Shown: positions 50,293-59,773, counted from the first letter of the stretch. The stretch is DNA of 64,000 nucleotides from Streptomyces clavifer (GCA_014651175.1 BMWJ01000003.1:310001-374000), one strand, 5' to 3'. The notes: a model not told the origin generated them from the sequence alone. Program-made: numbers and translations.

Positions 50293-51507
50293 ATGGCGGC
50301 AACCACTCCGGGCACGCCGGGCACACCGCGCGTCCTGCGCGCCATGAACGACCGGGCCGCGCTGGACCTCCTCCTGGAGCACGGGCCCCTGTCCCGTACA
50401 CGGATCGGGAAGCTGACGGGTCTGTCCAAGCCCACCGCCTCACAGCTCCTCGCCCGGCTGGAAGCCGCCGGGCTGGTCGTCGCCACCGGCACCAGCGAGG
50501 GGCGGCCGGGGCCCAACGCCCAGCTCTACACGGTCAACGCCGGGGCCGCCCACGTGGCGGGGCTCGATGTGACCGCCCGGCGGATCGTCGCCGCCGTCGC
50601 CGACGTGACGGGTGAGACCGTCGGCGAGTTCGAACTGCCCACCCCCGGGCGGCGGGCCGAGAGCGTGGCCCGGCAGGTGGCGGACGCCCTGGACGGTGCG
50701 GTCAAGGAGGCCGGGCTCGCCCGCTCGGACGTGCACCGGGTCGTCATCGGCACCCCCGGCGCCTTCGACCCCGGCACGGGACGCCTGCGCTACGCCTCGC
50801 ACCTGCCCGGCTGGCACTCCCCCACCCTGCTGGACGAGCTGGCCGCGTCCCTGCCGATGCCGGTGGAGTACGAGAACGACGTGAACCTGGTCGCGGTGGC
50901 CGAACAGCGCCTCGGCGCGGCCCGGGAGCACGAGGACTTCGTCCTCCTGTGGAACGAGGAGGGCCTCGGCGCCGCCCTCGTCATCAACGGCCGGCTGCAC
51001 CGCGGTTTCACCGGCGGTGCGGGCGAGGTCGGTTTCCTGCCGGTGCCGGGCACACCCCTCGTACGCCAGGTGGTCAAGGCGAACAGCGGCGGCTTCCAGG
51101 AGCTTGCGGGCGCCCAGGCGCTGCCCCGGCTCGCCACCTCGCTCGGCATCGAGACCCCGCACCAGCCGTACGCCGAGGTCGCGGCCGGGCTGCTGGCCCG
51201 TGCGGTCGAGGGCTACGAGCGGGACCCCGCGCTCACCGAGCTGCTGCGGCAGTACGCCCAGCGGCTCGCCACCGGTCTCGCCTCCGTCACCGCCGTGCTC
51301 GACCCCGGCCTGATCGTGCTCTCCGGCGCGCTGACGGCCGCGGGCGGCGAGCTGCTGCGGTCCCTGATCCAGTCAGAACTCGCCGAGCTCGCCGCGTCCC
51401 GGCCCCGTCTCGTACTCGGCCTGATCGACCGGCACCCGGTCCTGCGGGGGGCCCTGGAGCGGGCCCTCGCGGACACCCGCGACGAGGTGTTCGACACCTC
51501 CCGCTGA
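50293..51507 (+). CDS. csnR: ROK family transcriptional repressor, CsnR-like
   Basis: A 404-residue protein. The N-terminal winged helix (LDLLLEHGPLSRTRIGKLTG, LSKPTASQLLARLEAAGLVV) is followed by the ROK sugar-kinase-like domain (HVAGLDVTARRIVAAVADVT, VVIGTPGAFDPGTG, VEYENDVNLVAVAEQ, GFTGGAGEVGFLPV). The usual ROK zinc-binding cysteines are absent. It heads a tight six-gene operon for oligosaccharide uptake in the order of the S. coelicolor csnR-K operon, where CsnR represses until chitosan oligomers appear. The ATG at 50293 has GCAGG 10 bp before it. Confidence 0.85.
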   Translation: MAATTPGTPGTPRVLRAMNDRAALDLLLEHGPLSRTRIGKLTGLSKPTASQLLARLEAAGLVVATGTSEGRPGPNAQLYTVNAGAAHVAGLDVTARRIVAAVADVTGETVGEFELPTPGRRAESVARQVADALDGAVKEAGLARSDVHRVVIGTPGAFDPGTGRLRYASHLPGWHSPTLLDELAASLPMPVEYENDVNLVAVAEQRLGAAREHEDFVLLWNEEGLGAALVINGRLHRGFTGGAGEVGFLPVPGTPLVRQVVKANSGGFQELAGAQALPRLATSLGIETPHQPYAEVAAGLLARAVEGYERDPALTELLRQYAQRLATGLASVTAVLDPGLIVLSGALTAAGGELLRSLIQSELAELAASRPRLVLGLIDRHPVLRGALERALADTRDEVFDTSR

Positions 51508-51569
51508 CCGCCCCACCCCACTTCTTCCTCCCACTCCTTCTTCTTCCACCTGTCCCTGGGAGCTTTGCC

Positions 51570-52904
51570 ATGCGCAGAAGCCGACTGACCACCACCGCCG
51601 CGGTCGCCGTAGCCGCGATCTCGGTCCTCGCCACCGCCTGTACGGGCCAGGCCGAGTCCGGCGCGAACGACGACCCGGACGCGCGGACCACCATCAACTT
51701 CTGGCACGGCTGGAGCGCGCCCTCCGAGGTCAAGGCCGTCCAGGACAACGTCGACCGGTTCGAGAGGACCCACCCGAACATCACGGTGAAGGTCGTCGGC
51801 AACATCAACGACGACAAGCTCAACCAGGCCCTGCGCGCCGGGGGTTCGAACGGTCCGGACGTGGTGTCGTCCTTCACCACCTCCAACGTGGGCAAGTTCT
51901 GCTCGTCCGGAGCCTTCGCCGATCTCGGGCCGTTCATCGAGAAGTCGAAGCTGGACCTGGAGAAGACCTTCCCGAAGGTGCTGCTCGACTACACGCAGTT
52001 CGAGGGCAAGCGCTGCGCACTGCCGCTGCTCGCCGACGCGTACGGGCTCTACTACAACAAGGACGCCTTCGAGAAGGCCGGCGTCACCGCTCCGCCGAAG
52101 ACGATGTCCGAGCTGGCCTCGGTCGCGAAGAAGCTGACGGTGAGCAAGGGCGACAGCTACCGGCAGCTCGGTTTCATGCCGACCTTCCACGGCTACGAGA
52201 CGGTCGCCGACCACTACCTGTCCTCGTGGGACCACACGTACTTCGACGCGGACGGCAAGTCGAACATCGCCAAGGACCCGGCCTTCGCCGAGATGTTCAC
52301 GTACCAGAAGAAGCTGGTCGAGGACCTCGGCGGTTACGAGAAGCTGGAGAGGTACCGCGGCACGTTCGGTGACGAGTGGGGCGGCAAGCACCCGTTCCAC
52401 ACCGGCCAGGTCGCGATGCAGCTGGACGGCGAGTGGCGGCTGGGCATGGCCACCGACGCCGACGTGCCGTTCGAGATCGGTGTGGCGCCGATGCCGGTGG
52501 CCGACGACGAGGCCGACAGCTACGGCAAGGGCTTCCTGTCCGGCACCATCATGGGGATCGCCCCGGCCAGCAGGAAGCAGAACGCCGCGTGGGAGCTCGT
52601 GCGGTTCATGACGAGCGACACACAGGCCGTGGTCGACTTCGCGAACGGCATCCGCAACGTGCCCTCCACCTTCGCCGCGCTGAAGTCGCCGGAGCTGAAG
52701 CTCGACCCGCGCTTCAAGACCTTCCTGGACATCGCCCAGCACCCGCGGTCCAGCACCCCCGACGGCGCGGTCAACGGGTCGGCGTACCAGCAGACGATCC
52801 AGGACTTCGGCTTCCAGTACGAGAAGGGCGCCGTCAAGGACCTGAAGGCCGGCCGGGAGAAGACCGCGGCGCAGATCGACACCGACATCGCCAAGGCGAA
52901 GTAG
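51570..52904 (+). CDS. csnE: ABC transporter sugar-binding lipoprotein, CsnE-like
   Basis: A 444-residue extracellular solute-binding protein (family 1). The signal ends in a lipobox LATAC with Cys24. INFWHGWSAPSEVKAVQDNV, LPLLADAYGLYYNKDAFEKA and VAMQLDGEWRLGM are characteristic. The ATG at 51570 follows GGGAGC. It is 62 bp after csnR. By gene order it binds chitosan (GlcN) oligosaccharides. Confidence 0.9.
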   Translation: MRRSRLTTTAAVAVAAISVLATACTGQAESGANDDPDARTTINFWHGWSAPSEVKAVQDNVDRFERTHPNITVKVVGNINDDKLNQALRAGGSNGPDVVSSFTTSNVGKFCSSGAFADLGPFIEKSKLDLEKTFPKVLLDYTQFEGKRCALPLLADAYGLYYNKDAFEKAGVTAPPKTMSELASVAKKLTVSKGDSYRQLGFMPTFHGYETVADHYLSSWDHTYFDADGKSNIAKDPAFAEMFTYQKKLVEDLGGYEKLERYRGTFGDEWGGKHPFHTGQVAMQLDGEWRLGMATDADVPFEIGVAPMPVADDEADSYGKGFLSGTIMGIAPASRKQNAAWELVRFMTSDTQAVVDFANGIRNVPSTFAALKSPELKLDPRFKTFLDIAQHPRSSTPDGAVNGSAYQQTIQDFGFQYEKGAVKDLKAGREKTAAQIDTDIAKAK

Positions 52905-52910
52905 ACCCCG

Positions 52911-53852
52911 ATGACCACGCACACACTCCGCTCCAAGCGCCGCAGGTCGGCGCTGCGGACGGCGGCCTTCATGTCGCCGTGGCTGATCGGGTTCACCGTC
53001 TTCTTCGCGTACCCGATGGTGTCGACCGTGTACTTCTCGTTCATGAAGTACGACGGTTTCGGCGCCCCGTCGTTCAACGGGCTGTCGAACTGGACGTACG
53101 TCTTCGCCGACTACCCCATGTTCTGGCCGTCGCTGCGCAACACGCTGTGGCTGGTGCTCGTCATGGTCACCTGCCGGGTCGTGTTCGGACTCGGGATCGG
53201 CATGCTGATCACGAAGATCAGGACGGGAACGGGCCTCTTCCGCACCTTCTTCTATCTGCCCTACCTGGCCCCGCCGGTCGCCGCGACGCTGGCGTTCGTC
53301 TTCCTGCTCAACCCTGGGACGGGACCGGTCAACGCGATCCTCGGCGATCTGGGCCTGCCCACCCCGGGCTGGTTCAACGACGCCTCCTGGTCGAAGCCGG
53401 CGCTCACCATGCTCGCCGTGTGGGGCATCGGCGACCTGATGGTCATCTTCATGGCCGCACTCCTCGACGTGCCCAAGGAGCAGTACGAGGCGGCCGAGCT
53501 GGACGGCGCGTCCGGCTGGCAGAGGTTCCGCTTCGTGACGCTGCCGAACATCTCGCCGATCGTGCTGTTCGCCGTGGTCACGGGTGTGATCCAGGCGATG
53601 CAGTACTACACCCAGCCGCTGGTGGCGGGAAAGGTCGCCTCGGGCGTGATCGGTGGTTCCGGGCAGCAGTTCGAACCCGGCTATCCCGACAAGTCGACAC
53701 TCACGCTGCCCCAGCTCGTCTACAACCTCGGTTTCCAGCGCTTCGACTACAGCTCCGCCTGCGTCGTCGCCCTCGTCCTGTTCGCCCTGGCCATGGCCTT
53801 CACCGCACTGCTGATGCGGGGCCGCAACAACCTGATCCAGGCCGGTGACTGA
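52911..53852 (+). CDS. csnF: ABC transporter permease, CsnF-like (MalF type)
   Basis: A 313-residue inner-membrane permease of six helices (FMSPWLIGFTVFFAYPMVST near the N-terminus). The EAA loop that contacts the ATPase is EQYEAAELDGASGWQRFRFV. It starts 6 bp after csnE and ends 3 bp before csnG. No ATPase gene is in the operon, so a shared MsiK-type ATPase is expected. Confidence 0.93.
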   Translation: MTTHTLRSKRRRSALRTAAFMSPWLIGFTVFFAYPMVSTVYFSFMKYDGFGAPSFNGLSNWTYVFADYPMFWPSLRNTLWLVLVMVTCRVVFGLGIGMLITKIRTGTGLFRTFFYLPYLAPPVAATLAFVFLLNPGTGPVNAILGDLGLPTPGWFNDASWSKPALTMLAVWGIGDLMVIFMAALLDVPKEQYEAAELDGASGWQRFRFVTLPNISPIVLFAVVTGVIQAMQYYTQPLVAGKVASGVIGGSGQQFEPGYPDKSTLTLPQLVYNLGFQRFDYSSACVVALVLFALAMAFTALLMRGRNNLIQAGD

Positions 53853-53855
53853 GCC

Positions 53856-54755
53856 ATGACCCGACTCCTCGACACCCCCCGGCCCGTCGCCGCGGCAGAC
53901 GGGCCCACGCCCGCCGAACGCACCGCCCGCCGCAAGGCCCTGCTGCACTGGATCGCCGTCCACTCGCTGGGCATCGCGGCCGCGCTCTTCTTCGTCCTGC
54001 CGTTCGTCTTCGTCGTCCTGACGTCGCTGATGAGCGACCAGCAGGCGCTGACCCGGGACCTCACCCCCAACACCTGGGAGTGGGGCAACTACCGCCGGGT
54101 CTTCGAGACCCCGGGCTTCCTGACCTGGTGGCGCAACACGCTGCTGTACGCGGGACTGGGCACGGTCCTGACCGTCGTGTCGTCGGTCCCGGTGGCGTAC
54201 GCGCTGGCGAAGTTCCGCTTCCGGGGCCGCAAGCTGTCGCTGATGCTGGTCATCTCGATGATGATGCTGCCGCCGCAGGTCGTCATCATCCCGATGTACC
54301 TGTTCTGGGCGAAGCAGCTGGACCTGTCCGGGACCCTCTGGCCGCTGATCATTCCGATGGCCTTCGGCGACGCGTTCTCCATCTTCCTGCTGCGGCAGTT
54401 CCTCCTGACCATCCCGAACGAGTACCTGGACGCGGCGAAGGTCGACGGCTGCGGCGAGTTCCGCACCCTGATCAAGGTCGTCCTGCCGATGGCGAAGCCC
54501 GGCATCGCGGCGATCGCCCTGTTCCAGTTCTTCGCCGCCTGGAACGACTACTTCGGACCGCAGATCTACGCCTCGGAGAACCCGGCCGCCTGGACGCTCA
54601 GTTACGGCCTGGAATCCTTCAAGGGCGCACACCACACCGACTGGAACCTGACCATGGCCGCGACCGTCCTGGTCATGGCCCCTGTGATCGCCGTCTTCTT
54701 CTTCGCCCAGAAGGCGTTCGTCGAGGGCGTCACACTGACCGGAGTAAAGGGCTGA
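53856..54755 (+). CDS. csnG: ABC transporter permease, CsnG-like (MalG type)
   Basis: A 299-residue permease. The N-terminal helix is SLGIAAALFFVLPFVFVVLT, and the EAA loop is PNEYLDAAKVDGCGEFRTLI. FQFFAAWNDYFGPQIYASE is the typical C-terminal block of MalG-type permeases. It pairs with csnF and is followed at 1 bp by the GH4 gene. Confidence 0.93.
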   Translation: MTRLLDTPRPVAAADGPTPAERTARRKALLHWIAVHSLGIAAALFFVLPFVFVVLTSLMSDQQALTRDLTPNTWEWGNYRRVFETPGFLTWWRNTLLYAGLGTVLTVVSSVPVAYALAKFRFRGRKLSLMLVISMMMLPPQVVIIPMYLFWAKQLDLSGTLWPLIIPMAFGDAFSIFLLRQFLLTIPNEYLDAAKVDGCGEFRTLIKVVLPMAKPGIAAIALFQFFAAWNDYFGPQIYASENPAAWTLSYGLESFKGAHHTDWNLTMAATVLVMAPVIAVFFFAQKAFVEGVTLTGVKG

Positions 54756-54756
54756 G

Positions 54757-56022
54757 ATGAAGCTCGCAGTAGTGGGTGGCGGGTCCACCTACACACCTGA
54801 ACTGATCGATGGATTCGCACGGCTGAGGGACACCCTGCCGGTCGAGGAGCTGGTGCTCGTCGACCCGGCGGCCGACCGGCTGGAGCTCGTCGGCGGCCTG
54901 GCCCGGCGGATCTTCGCCAAGCAGGGCCACCCGGGGCGGATCACCACGACCGCCGATCTCGACGCGGGGGTGGAGGGCGCCGACGCGGTCCTGCTCCAGC
55001 TGCGCGTCGGCGGGCAGGCGGCCCGCGACCAGGACGAGACCTGGCCGCTGGAGTGCGGCTGCGTCGGCCAGGAGACCACCGGGGCCGGCGGCCTCGCCAA
55101 GGCCCTGCGCACGGTGCCGGTCGTACTCGACATCGCCGAGCGGGTCCGCCGCACCAATCCCGACGCCTGGATCATCGACTTCACCAACCCGGTCGGCATC
55201 GTGACCAGGGCGCTCCTGCAGGCCGGTCACAAGGCCGTCGGCCTGTGCAACGTGGCGATCGGCTTCCAGCGGAAGTTCGCCGCGCTCCTCGACGTCACCC
55301 CCGCCGAGGTGCACCTCGACCACGTCGGGCTCAACCACCTGTCCTGGGAGCTCGGAGTGCGGCTCGGCGGTCCGGACGGTGAGAACGTCCTGCCGAGGCT
55401 GCTCGCCGAGCACGGCGACACGATCGCCGGCGACCTGCGCATGCCCCGGCAGATCGTCGACCGGCTCGGCGTCGTCCCCTCGTACTACCTGCGGTACTTC
55501 TACGCGCACGACGACGTCGTCCGGGAGCTCGGCACGAAGCCGTCGCGGGCCGCCGAGGTCGCCGCGATGGAGAAGGAACTCCTGGCCATGTACGGGGATC
55601 CGGCGCTGGACGAGAAGCCGGCGCTGCTCGGCAAGCGCGGCGGAGCCTTCTACTCGGAGGCGGCCGTCGACCTGGCGGCCGCGCTCCTCGGCGGGGGCGG
55701 CCCGTCGGTGCAGGTCGTCAACACGTACAACAACGGCACGCTGCCGTTCCTGCCGGACGACGCGGTGATCGAGGTGCAGGCCCGGGTGGACGGCACGGGT
55801 GCAGCCCCGCTCACGGCCCCGGTGCTCGACCCCCTCTACGCGGGGCTGATCGCCAACGTGACGGCGTACGAGGACCTGGCGCTGGAGGCCGCGCTCCGGG
55901 GCGGCCGGGACCGGGTGTTCAAGGCACTGCTCTCGCACCCGCTGATCGGCCAGTACGAGTACGCCGAAGGGCTCACCGACCGGCTGATCGCGCACAACCG
56001 GGAGCACCTGCCGTGGGCGTGA
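54757..56022 (+). CDS. csnH: Family 4 glycoside hydrolase (NAD+-dependent), CsnH-like
   Basis: A 421-residue cytoplasmic glycosidase of family GH4, which uses NAD+ and a divalent metal and cleaves by oxidation-elimination. MKLAVVGGGSTYTPELIDG is the Rossmann start; GQETTGAGGLAKALRTVPVV, VGLCNVAIGFQRKF (metal Cys) and LDHVGLNHLSWELG (metal His) follow, and VQVVNTYNNGTLPFLPDDAV closes it. GH4 members act on 6-phospho-alpha/beta-glucosides or on free glycosides; in this operon the substrate would be GlcN oligomers. Confidence 0.9.
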   Translation: MKLAVVGGGSTYTPELIDGFARLRDTLPVEELVLVDPAADRLELVGGLARRIFAKQGHPGRITTTADLDAGVEGADAVLLQLRVGGQAARDQDETWPLECGCVGQETTGAGGLAKALRTVPVVLDIAERVRRTNPDAWIIDFTNPVGIVTRALLQAGHKAVGLCNVAIGFQRKFAALLDVTPAEVHLDHVGLNHLSWELGVRLGGPDGENVLPRLLAEHGDTIAGDLRMPRQIVDRLGVVPSYYLRYFYAHDDVVRELGTKPSRAAEVAAMEKELLAMYGDPALDEKPALLGKRGGAFYSEAAVDLAAALLGGGGPSVQVVNTYNNGTLPFLPDDAVIEVQARVDGTGAAPLTAPVLDPLYAGLIANVTAYEDLALEAALRGGRDRVFKALLSHPLIGQYEYAEGLTDRLIAHNREHLPWA

Positions 56023-56987
56023 ACGCTTCGGTCCTCGCCATCGACGCGGGCAACAGCAAGACCGACGTGGCACTGGTCGGCGAGGACGGCTCGGTGCTGG
56101 CCACGGCCCGCGGGGGCGGCTTCCAGCCGCCGGTGGTCGGGGTGGAGGCGGCCGTCGACGTGCTGGCCGCCGCGCTCGGGAAGGCGCTGGCGGCGTCCGA
56201 TGTGCGCCCGGGGGCCGTCGGACACGTGTCGGCGTGCCTCGCCAACGCCGATCTCCCGGTGGAGGAGGCCGAGCTGACCGAAGCCCTGCTCCGCCGGGGG
56301 TGGGGCGGCACGGTGGAGGTGCGCAACGACACCTTCGCGATCCTGCGGGCCGGGGTGGACGAGCCGCGCGGGGTGGCCGTCGTCTGCGGCGCCGGGATCA
56401 ACTGTGTGGGGATGGTGCCGGACGGGCGCACCGCCCGCTTCCCCGCGATCGGCCGGATCTCCGGTGACTGGGGCGGCGGTTCGGGTCTCGCCGAGGAGGC
56501 CCTGTGGTTCGCGGCACGGGCCGAGGACGGCAGGGGCGAGCCGACGGAGCTGATGCACACGCTGCCGGGGCACTTCGGTCTCGGATCGATGTACGAGCTG
56601 ATAGAGGCCCTGCACCGGGGGCGGATCACGTACGAGGCGCGGCACGAGCTGACCCCGGTGCTGTTCGCGACGAGTGCGGCCGGGGACACGGTGGCGAGGG
56701 GCCTGGTCGACCGGCTGGCGGACGAGGTCGTCGCCCTGGCGTCCGTCGCGCTCGGCCGTCTCGGGCTGCTGGACGAGGAGGTTCCGGTGGTGCTGGGCGG
56801 CAGTGTGCTCGCCGCCCGGCACCCGCGGCTGGACGACCGGATCACGCGGCTCCTCGCGGAGCGCGCTCCGAAGGCGGTGATCCGGGTGGTCGCACAGCCC
56901 CCGGTGCTGGGTGCCGCTCTGCTGGGTCTGGACCGTACGGGAGCGCCGCCCGGGGTGCACAACAGGCTGCGCGCGCACTACTCCTGA
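56013..56987 (+). CDS. csnK: Sugar kinase, BadF/GlcNAc-kinase-like (glucosamine kinase candidate), CsnK-like
   Basis: A 324-residue actin-fold kinase. LAIDAGNSKTDVALVGEDGS is the phosphate-1 loop, VVCGAGINCVGMVPDGRTAR and GRISGDWGGGSGLAEEAL mark the second domain, and VVLGGSVLAARHP the adenosine site. GTG 56013 overlaps the GH4 stop by 10 bp and follows GGGAG at good distance; GTG 56019 (4-bp overlap) is the alternative. In the operon it should phosphorylate GlcN released by the GH4 enzyme to GlcN-6-P. Confidence 0.88.
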   Translation: MGVNASVLAIDAGNSKTDVALVGEDGSVLATARGGGFQPPVVGVEAAVDVLAAALGKALAASDVRPGAVGHVSACLANADLPVEEAELTEALLRRGWGGTVEVRNDTFAILRAGVDEPRGVAVVCGAGINCVGMVPDGRTARFPAIGRISGDWGGGSGLAEEALWFAARAEDGRGEPTELMHTLPGHFGLGSMYELIEALHRGRITYEARHELTPVLFATSAAGDTVARGLVDRLADEVVALASVALGRLGLLDEEVPVVLGGSVLAARHPRLDDRITRLLAERAPKAVIRVVAQPPVLGAALLGLDRTGAPPGVHNRLRAHYS

Positions 56988-57294
56988 CCCACGGTGGCAG
57001 CCGTGGGTGCGGCCGTCGGCTCCGGCGCCTCGGAACGCCCCTTCCGCACGGGAACCGATCAGATGTCCCGAACGTGTTCATGGTGGGGAGATCGATCCGC
57101 TTCGGGGGATGTCTCAGGGCTTGCCCGGGTGATCGTCTTGATCGTCCGGGCAAGCCCTGATCGAATACGGGGTCGATGCAGGATCGAGGCGTTCCTGGTG
57201 AATGCCGGTCCCTGCGGCCATACTTCTGGCCGGGCACCAGTCCCCCGATCGGCCGGGGGTCCGGGCCACCGTCAGTGACCGAGGGGGAGGTCAA
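56988..57294. other. 307-bp intergenic region with terminator and probable glnX promoter
   Basis: It holds the operon terminator (57114-57160). The remainder to 57294 probably holds the promoter of the following sensor operon; CATACT at about 57218 could be a -10, with no clear -35. No gene seen. Confidence 0.4.
57114..57160 (+). terminator. Terminator of the csn-like operon
   Basis: A perfect 15-bp inverted repeat TCAGGGCTTGCCCGG/CCGGGCAAGCCCTGA (57114-57128 and 57146-57160) with a 17-nt loop. Confidence 0.8.
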
Positions 57295-58680
57295 GTGACA
57301 TACCCGCCGAATGGGGGCTCGCCGCCGGAACACGCGCCGGGAGGGCCGGCCGCGCCGGTGACCGTACCCGCGCAGCGCGGTGTCGTCGCCGTGGCCGCCG
57401 AGCGGCTGCGTACAGCGGCGACGACCGAGCCGGGCAGGCTGCAGATCATCGGGGCCGTACTGGCCCTGCTGGTCGTGGCGTTCGGCGCGGTCACGGCCCT
57501 GGAGGTCTCCGGGCGGGCATCGGCCGCGGACGACGTGGTGTCCCGCAGCCAGCCGCTGAGCGCGGATGCGGCGAGCATCTACCGCTCGCTGGCCGACGCG
57601 GACACGATGGCGGCGAGCGGCTTCCTGGCGGGCGCGCAGGAGCCCGCCGACGTGCACGAGCAGTACGAGGAGGACATCAGGGAAGCCTCCGGGCTCCTGG
57701 TGAAGGCCGCGGCGCACACCGACGCGTCGTCCCCGTCGTGGGACGAGATCACCACGCTCAACAAGCTGCTTCCCGAGTACACGGGACTGATCGAGCGGGC
57801 CCGCGCCAACAACCGGCAGGGCCTGCCCCTCGGCGGCGCCTACCTCCGCTACGCCAACCAGAAGATGACGAACGAACTCCTGCCGGCCGCCGAGCGGTTG
57901 TACGCGGCGGAGACCGGCAGGCTCGGCAACGACTCGACCGAGGCCCGGCAGTGGCCGTTCCTCTCCCTGGCCGCCGGCATCGTCGCGCTGGCAGCGCTGG
58001 TGTGGATGCAGCGGCGCAACTACCGCCGGACGAACCGCGTCTTCAACCACGGGCTGCTCGCCGCGACGGCCGCGGCCACGGTGGTGCTGCTGTGGCTGGC
58101 CGTGGGGCACACGGTGGCCCGCGCCGAACTGCGTGCCGCGATGACTCAGGGGCAGGAGTCCCTCGACGTCCTCAACAAGGCGCGGATCAACTCGCTGAAG
58201 GCACGCGCGAACGAGAACCTCACCCTGGTCGCCCGCGGCGCGGTGCTGACCGCGGACGGCACGCAGGACAAGTACGAGACCGACTACAGCACGGGCATGA
58301 AGTCCCTCGGCGCCCAGCTCGAGAGTGCCGGGAGGCTCGCCGACGGCACCCCGGGGAGCGAGCCGGTGGCGAAGGCGGTCAGCGGAGTGTCCGAGTGGCA
58401 GGACCGGCACAAGAAGGCCCGGACGACGGACGACCAGGGCGACTACGAGGGTGCCCTGGAGCAGATCATCGGCCCGAAGGGCTCCACGGGGGAGTCCTTC
58501 GAGCAGGTGGACAGCGCGCTGCGGCAGGCGCTCGCCCACGAACAGGGCGAGTTCACCGCGGCGGCGAGCGACGGGCGCGGTGCGCTCGGCGGGTTGCCGA
58601 TCGGGGCGGCCGTCCTCGCCGTGCTGGGTGCGGTCGCCGCGATCGTCGGGGTCAACCGCAGGCTCTCGGAGTACCGGTGA
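57295..58680 (+). CDS. glnX: GlnX-like four-TM sensor protein
   Basis: A 461-residue membrane protein: Pro-rich cytoplasmic tail, TM1 about 49-70 (IIGAVLALLVVAFGAVTALE), a helical outer domain of about 150 residues, TM2 (about 221-238) and TM3 (about 251-271) with a basic cytoplasmic loop (MQRRNYRRTNRVFNHG), a second outer domain, and TM4 about 432-454. This matches the topology of mycobacterial GlnX, which passes the state of GlnH to PknG. Here a GlnH-like binding protein and a PknG kinase follow in the same operon. The GTG at 57295 follows GGGGAGG. Confidence 0.8.
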   Translation: MTYPPNGGSPPEHAPGGPAAPVTVPAQRGVVAVAAERLRTAATTEPGRLQIIGAVLALLVVAFGAVTALEVSGRASAADDVVSRSQPLSADAASIYRSLADADTMAASGFLAGAQEPADVHEQYEEDIREASGLLVKAAAHTDASSPSWDEITTLNKLLPEYTGLIERARANNRQGLPLGGAYLRYANQKMTNELLPAAERLYAAETGRLGNDSTEARQWPFLSLAAGIVALAALVWMQRRNYRRTNRVFNHGLLAATAAATVVLLWLAVGHTVARAELRAAMTQGQESLDVLNKARINSLKARANENLTLVARGAVLTADGTQDKYETDYSTGMKSLGAQLESAGRLADGTPGSEPVAKAVSGVSEWQDRHKKARTTDDQGDYEGALEQIIGPKGSTGESFEQVDSALRQALAHEQGEFTAAASDGRGALGGLPIGAAVLAVLGAVAAIVGVNRRLSEYR

Positions 58681-58691
58681 GAGGGGGAGCG

Positions 58692-59726
58692 ATGACCAGG
58701 GCGAAGGTCTGGGCCGCGCGCCGCGGGCTGCGCGGCTGGGGCGGTGTGACGGGTATGGCGGTCGCCTGTGCCGTGACGGCGTCGCTCACCCTGCTGCCGC
58801 TGGCACACGGTGACGGCACCTTCGGCGGGCAGACCACCGGCCAGGGGGTGACCTCCGCGGTGCCGGCCAAGGCCGAGGCGTGCACGGATCCGGAGGCGAG
58901 CCTGCTGCCGTCGACCGCCGACGGCCCGGCCATCGAGAAGATCCGGGCGCGCGGGAAGCTGATCGCCGGGGTCGACCAGAACAGCTTCCGGTGGGGGTAC
59001 CGCGATCCGGAGAGCGACACCCTCGAAGGTTTCGACATCGACCTGGTGCGGGCCATCGCGAAGGACATCCTCGGCGATCCGGACGCCGTGATCTTCCGGG
59101 CCATCCCCACCAACCAGCGCATCACCGCGCTGGAACACGACAAGGTCGATGTCGTCGTGCGGACGATGACGATCAACTGCAAGCGCCTGGAGCAGGTCTC
59201 GTTCTCCACGGCCTACTTCCAGGCCGGTCAGCAGGTCCTGGCGCCGAAGGAATCGAGGATAACGGGGTACGACAAGTCCCTGGCCGGCAAGCGGGTCTGC
59301 ACGGCGGAGGGCTCAACGGCCTTCGAGGCCCTGGAGAAGCAGTCGTACGGGGCCGTCTTCGAGGACGAGCACGACGGCACCGAGCGGGACCGGGACCAGC
59401 TGACCGTCCCCAACCAGCTGGACTGCCTGGTACGGCTGCAGCTCGGCGAGGTCGACGCGGTCGTCACGGACAACGCGCTGGCCGCGGGCCAGGCGGCCCA
59501 GGATCCGGCGGTGGAGCTCAAGGGCGACAAGCCGTTCACCACGGAGTACTACGGCGTCGCGGCGAAGCTGGGCGCCGACGATCTGGTGGCCAGGGTCAAC
59601 CAGGTACTGGTCGACTACCGCAGGGGCGGTGCCGACAGCCCCTGGATGAGGTCGTACCAGAACTGGCTGGCGGCGGGGCTGCCCGGGATCAAGGGCCCCC
59701 CGGCACCGAAGTACCGGAGCAACTGA
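58692..59726 (+). CDS. glnH: GlnH-like exported amino-acid-binding protein (SBP family 3)
   Basis: A 344-residue protein with an N-terminal hydrophobic segment (VTGMAVACAVTASLTLLPLA) and no lipobox, unlike mycobacterial GlnH, so it is released or held by an uncleaved anchor. The family 3 fold starts near 88 (IRARGKLIAGVDQNSFRWGY, LEGFDIDLVRAIAKDILG), with VVVRTMTINCKRLEQVSFST and VDAVVTDNALAAGQAA in the second lobe. No ABC permease or ATPase is adjacent, which fits a sensing rather than a transport role. The ATG at 58692 follows GGGGGAG, 11 bp after glnX. Confidence 0.85.
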   Translation: MTRAKVWAARRGLRGWGGVTGMAVACAVTASLTLLPLAHGDGTFGGQTTGQGVTSAVPAKAEACTDPEASLLPSTADGPAIEKIRARGKLIAGVDQNSFRWGYRDPESDTLEGFDIDLVRAIAKDILGDPDAVIFRAIPTNQRITALEHDKVDVVVRTMTINCKRLEQVSFSTAYFQAGQQVLAPKESRITGYDKSLAGKRVCTAEGSTAFEALEKQSYGAVFEDEHDGTERDRDQLTVPNQLDCLVRLQLGEVDAVVTDNALAAGQAAQDPAVELKGDKPFTTEYYGVAAKLGADDLVARVNQVLVDYRRGGADSPWMRSYQNWLAAGLPGIKGPPAPKYRSN

Positions 59727-59773
59727 ACCTGTCCGGACCTCAGGGTCCGGCGGAACGAGCGGAGAGGTGATCG

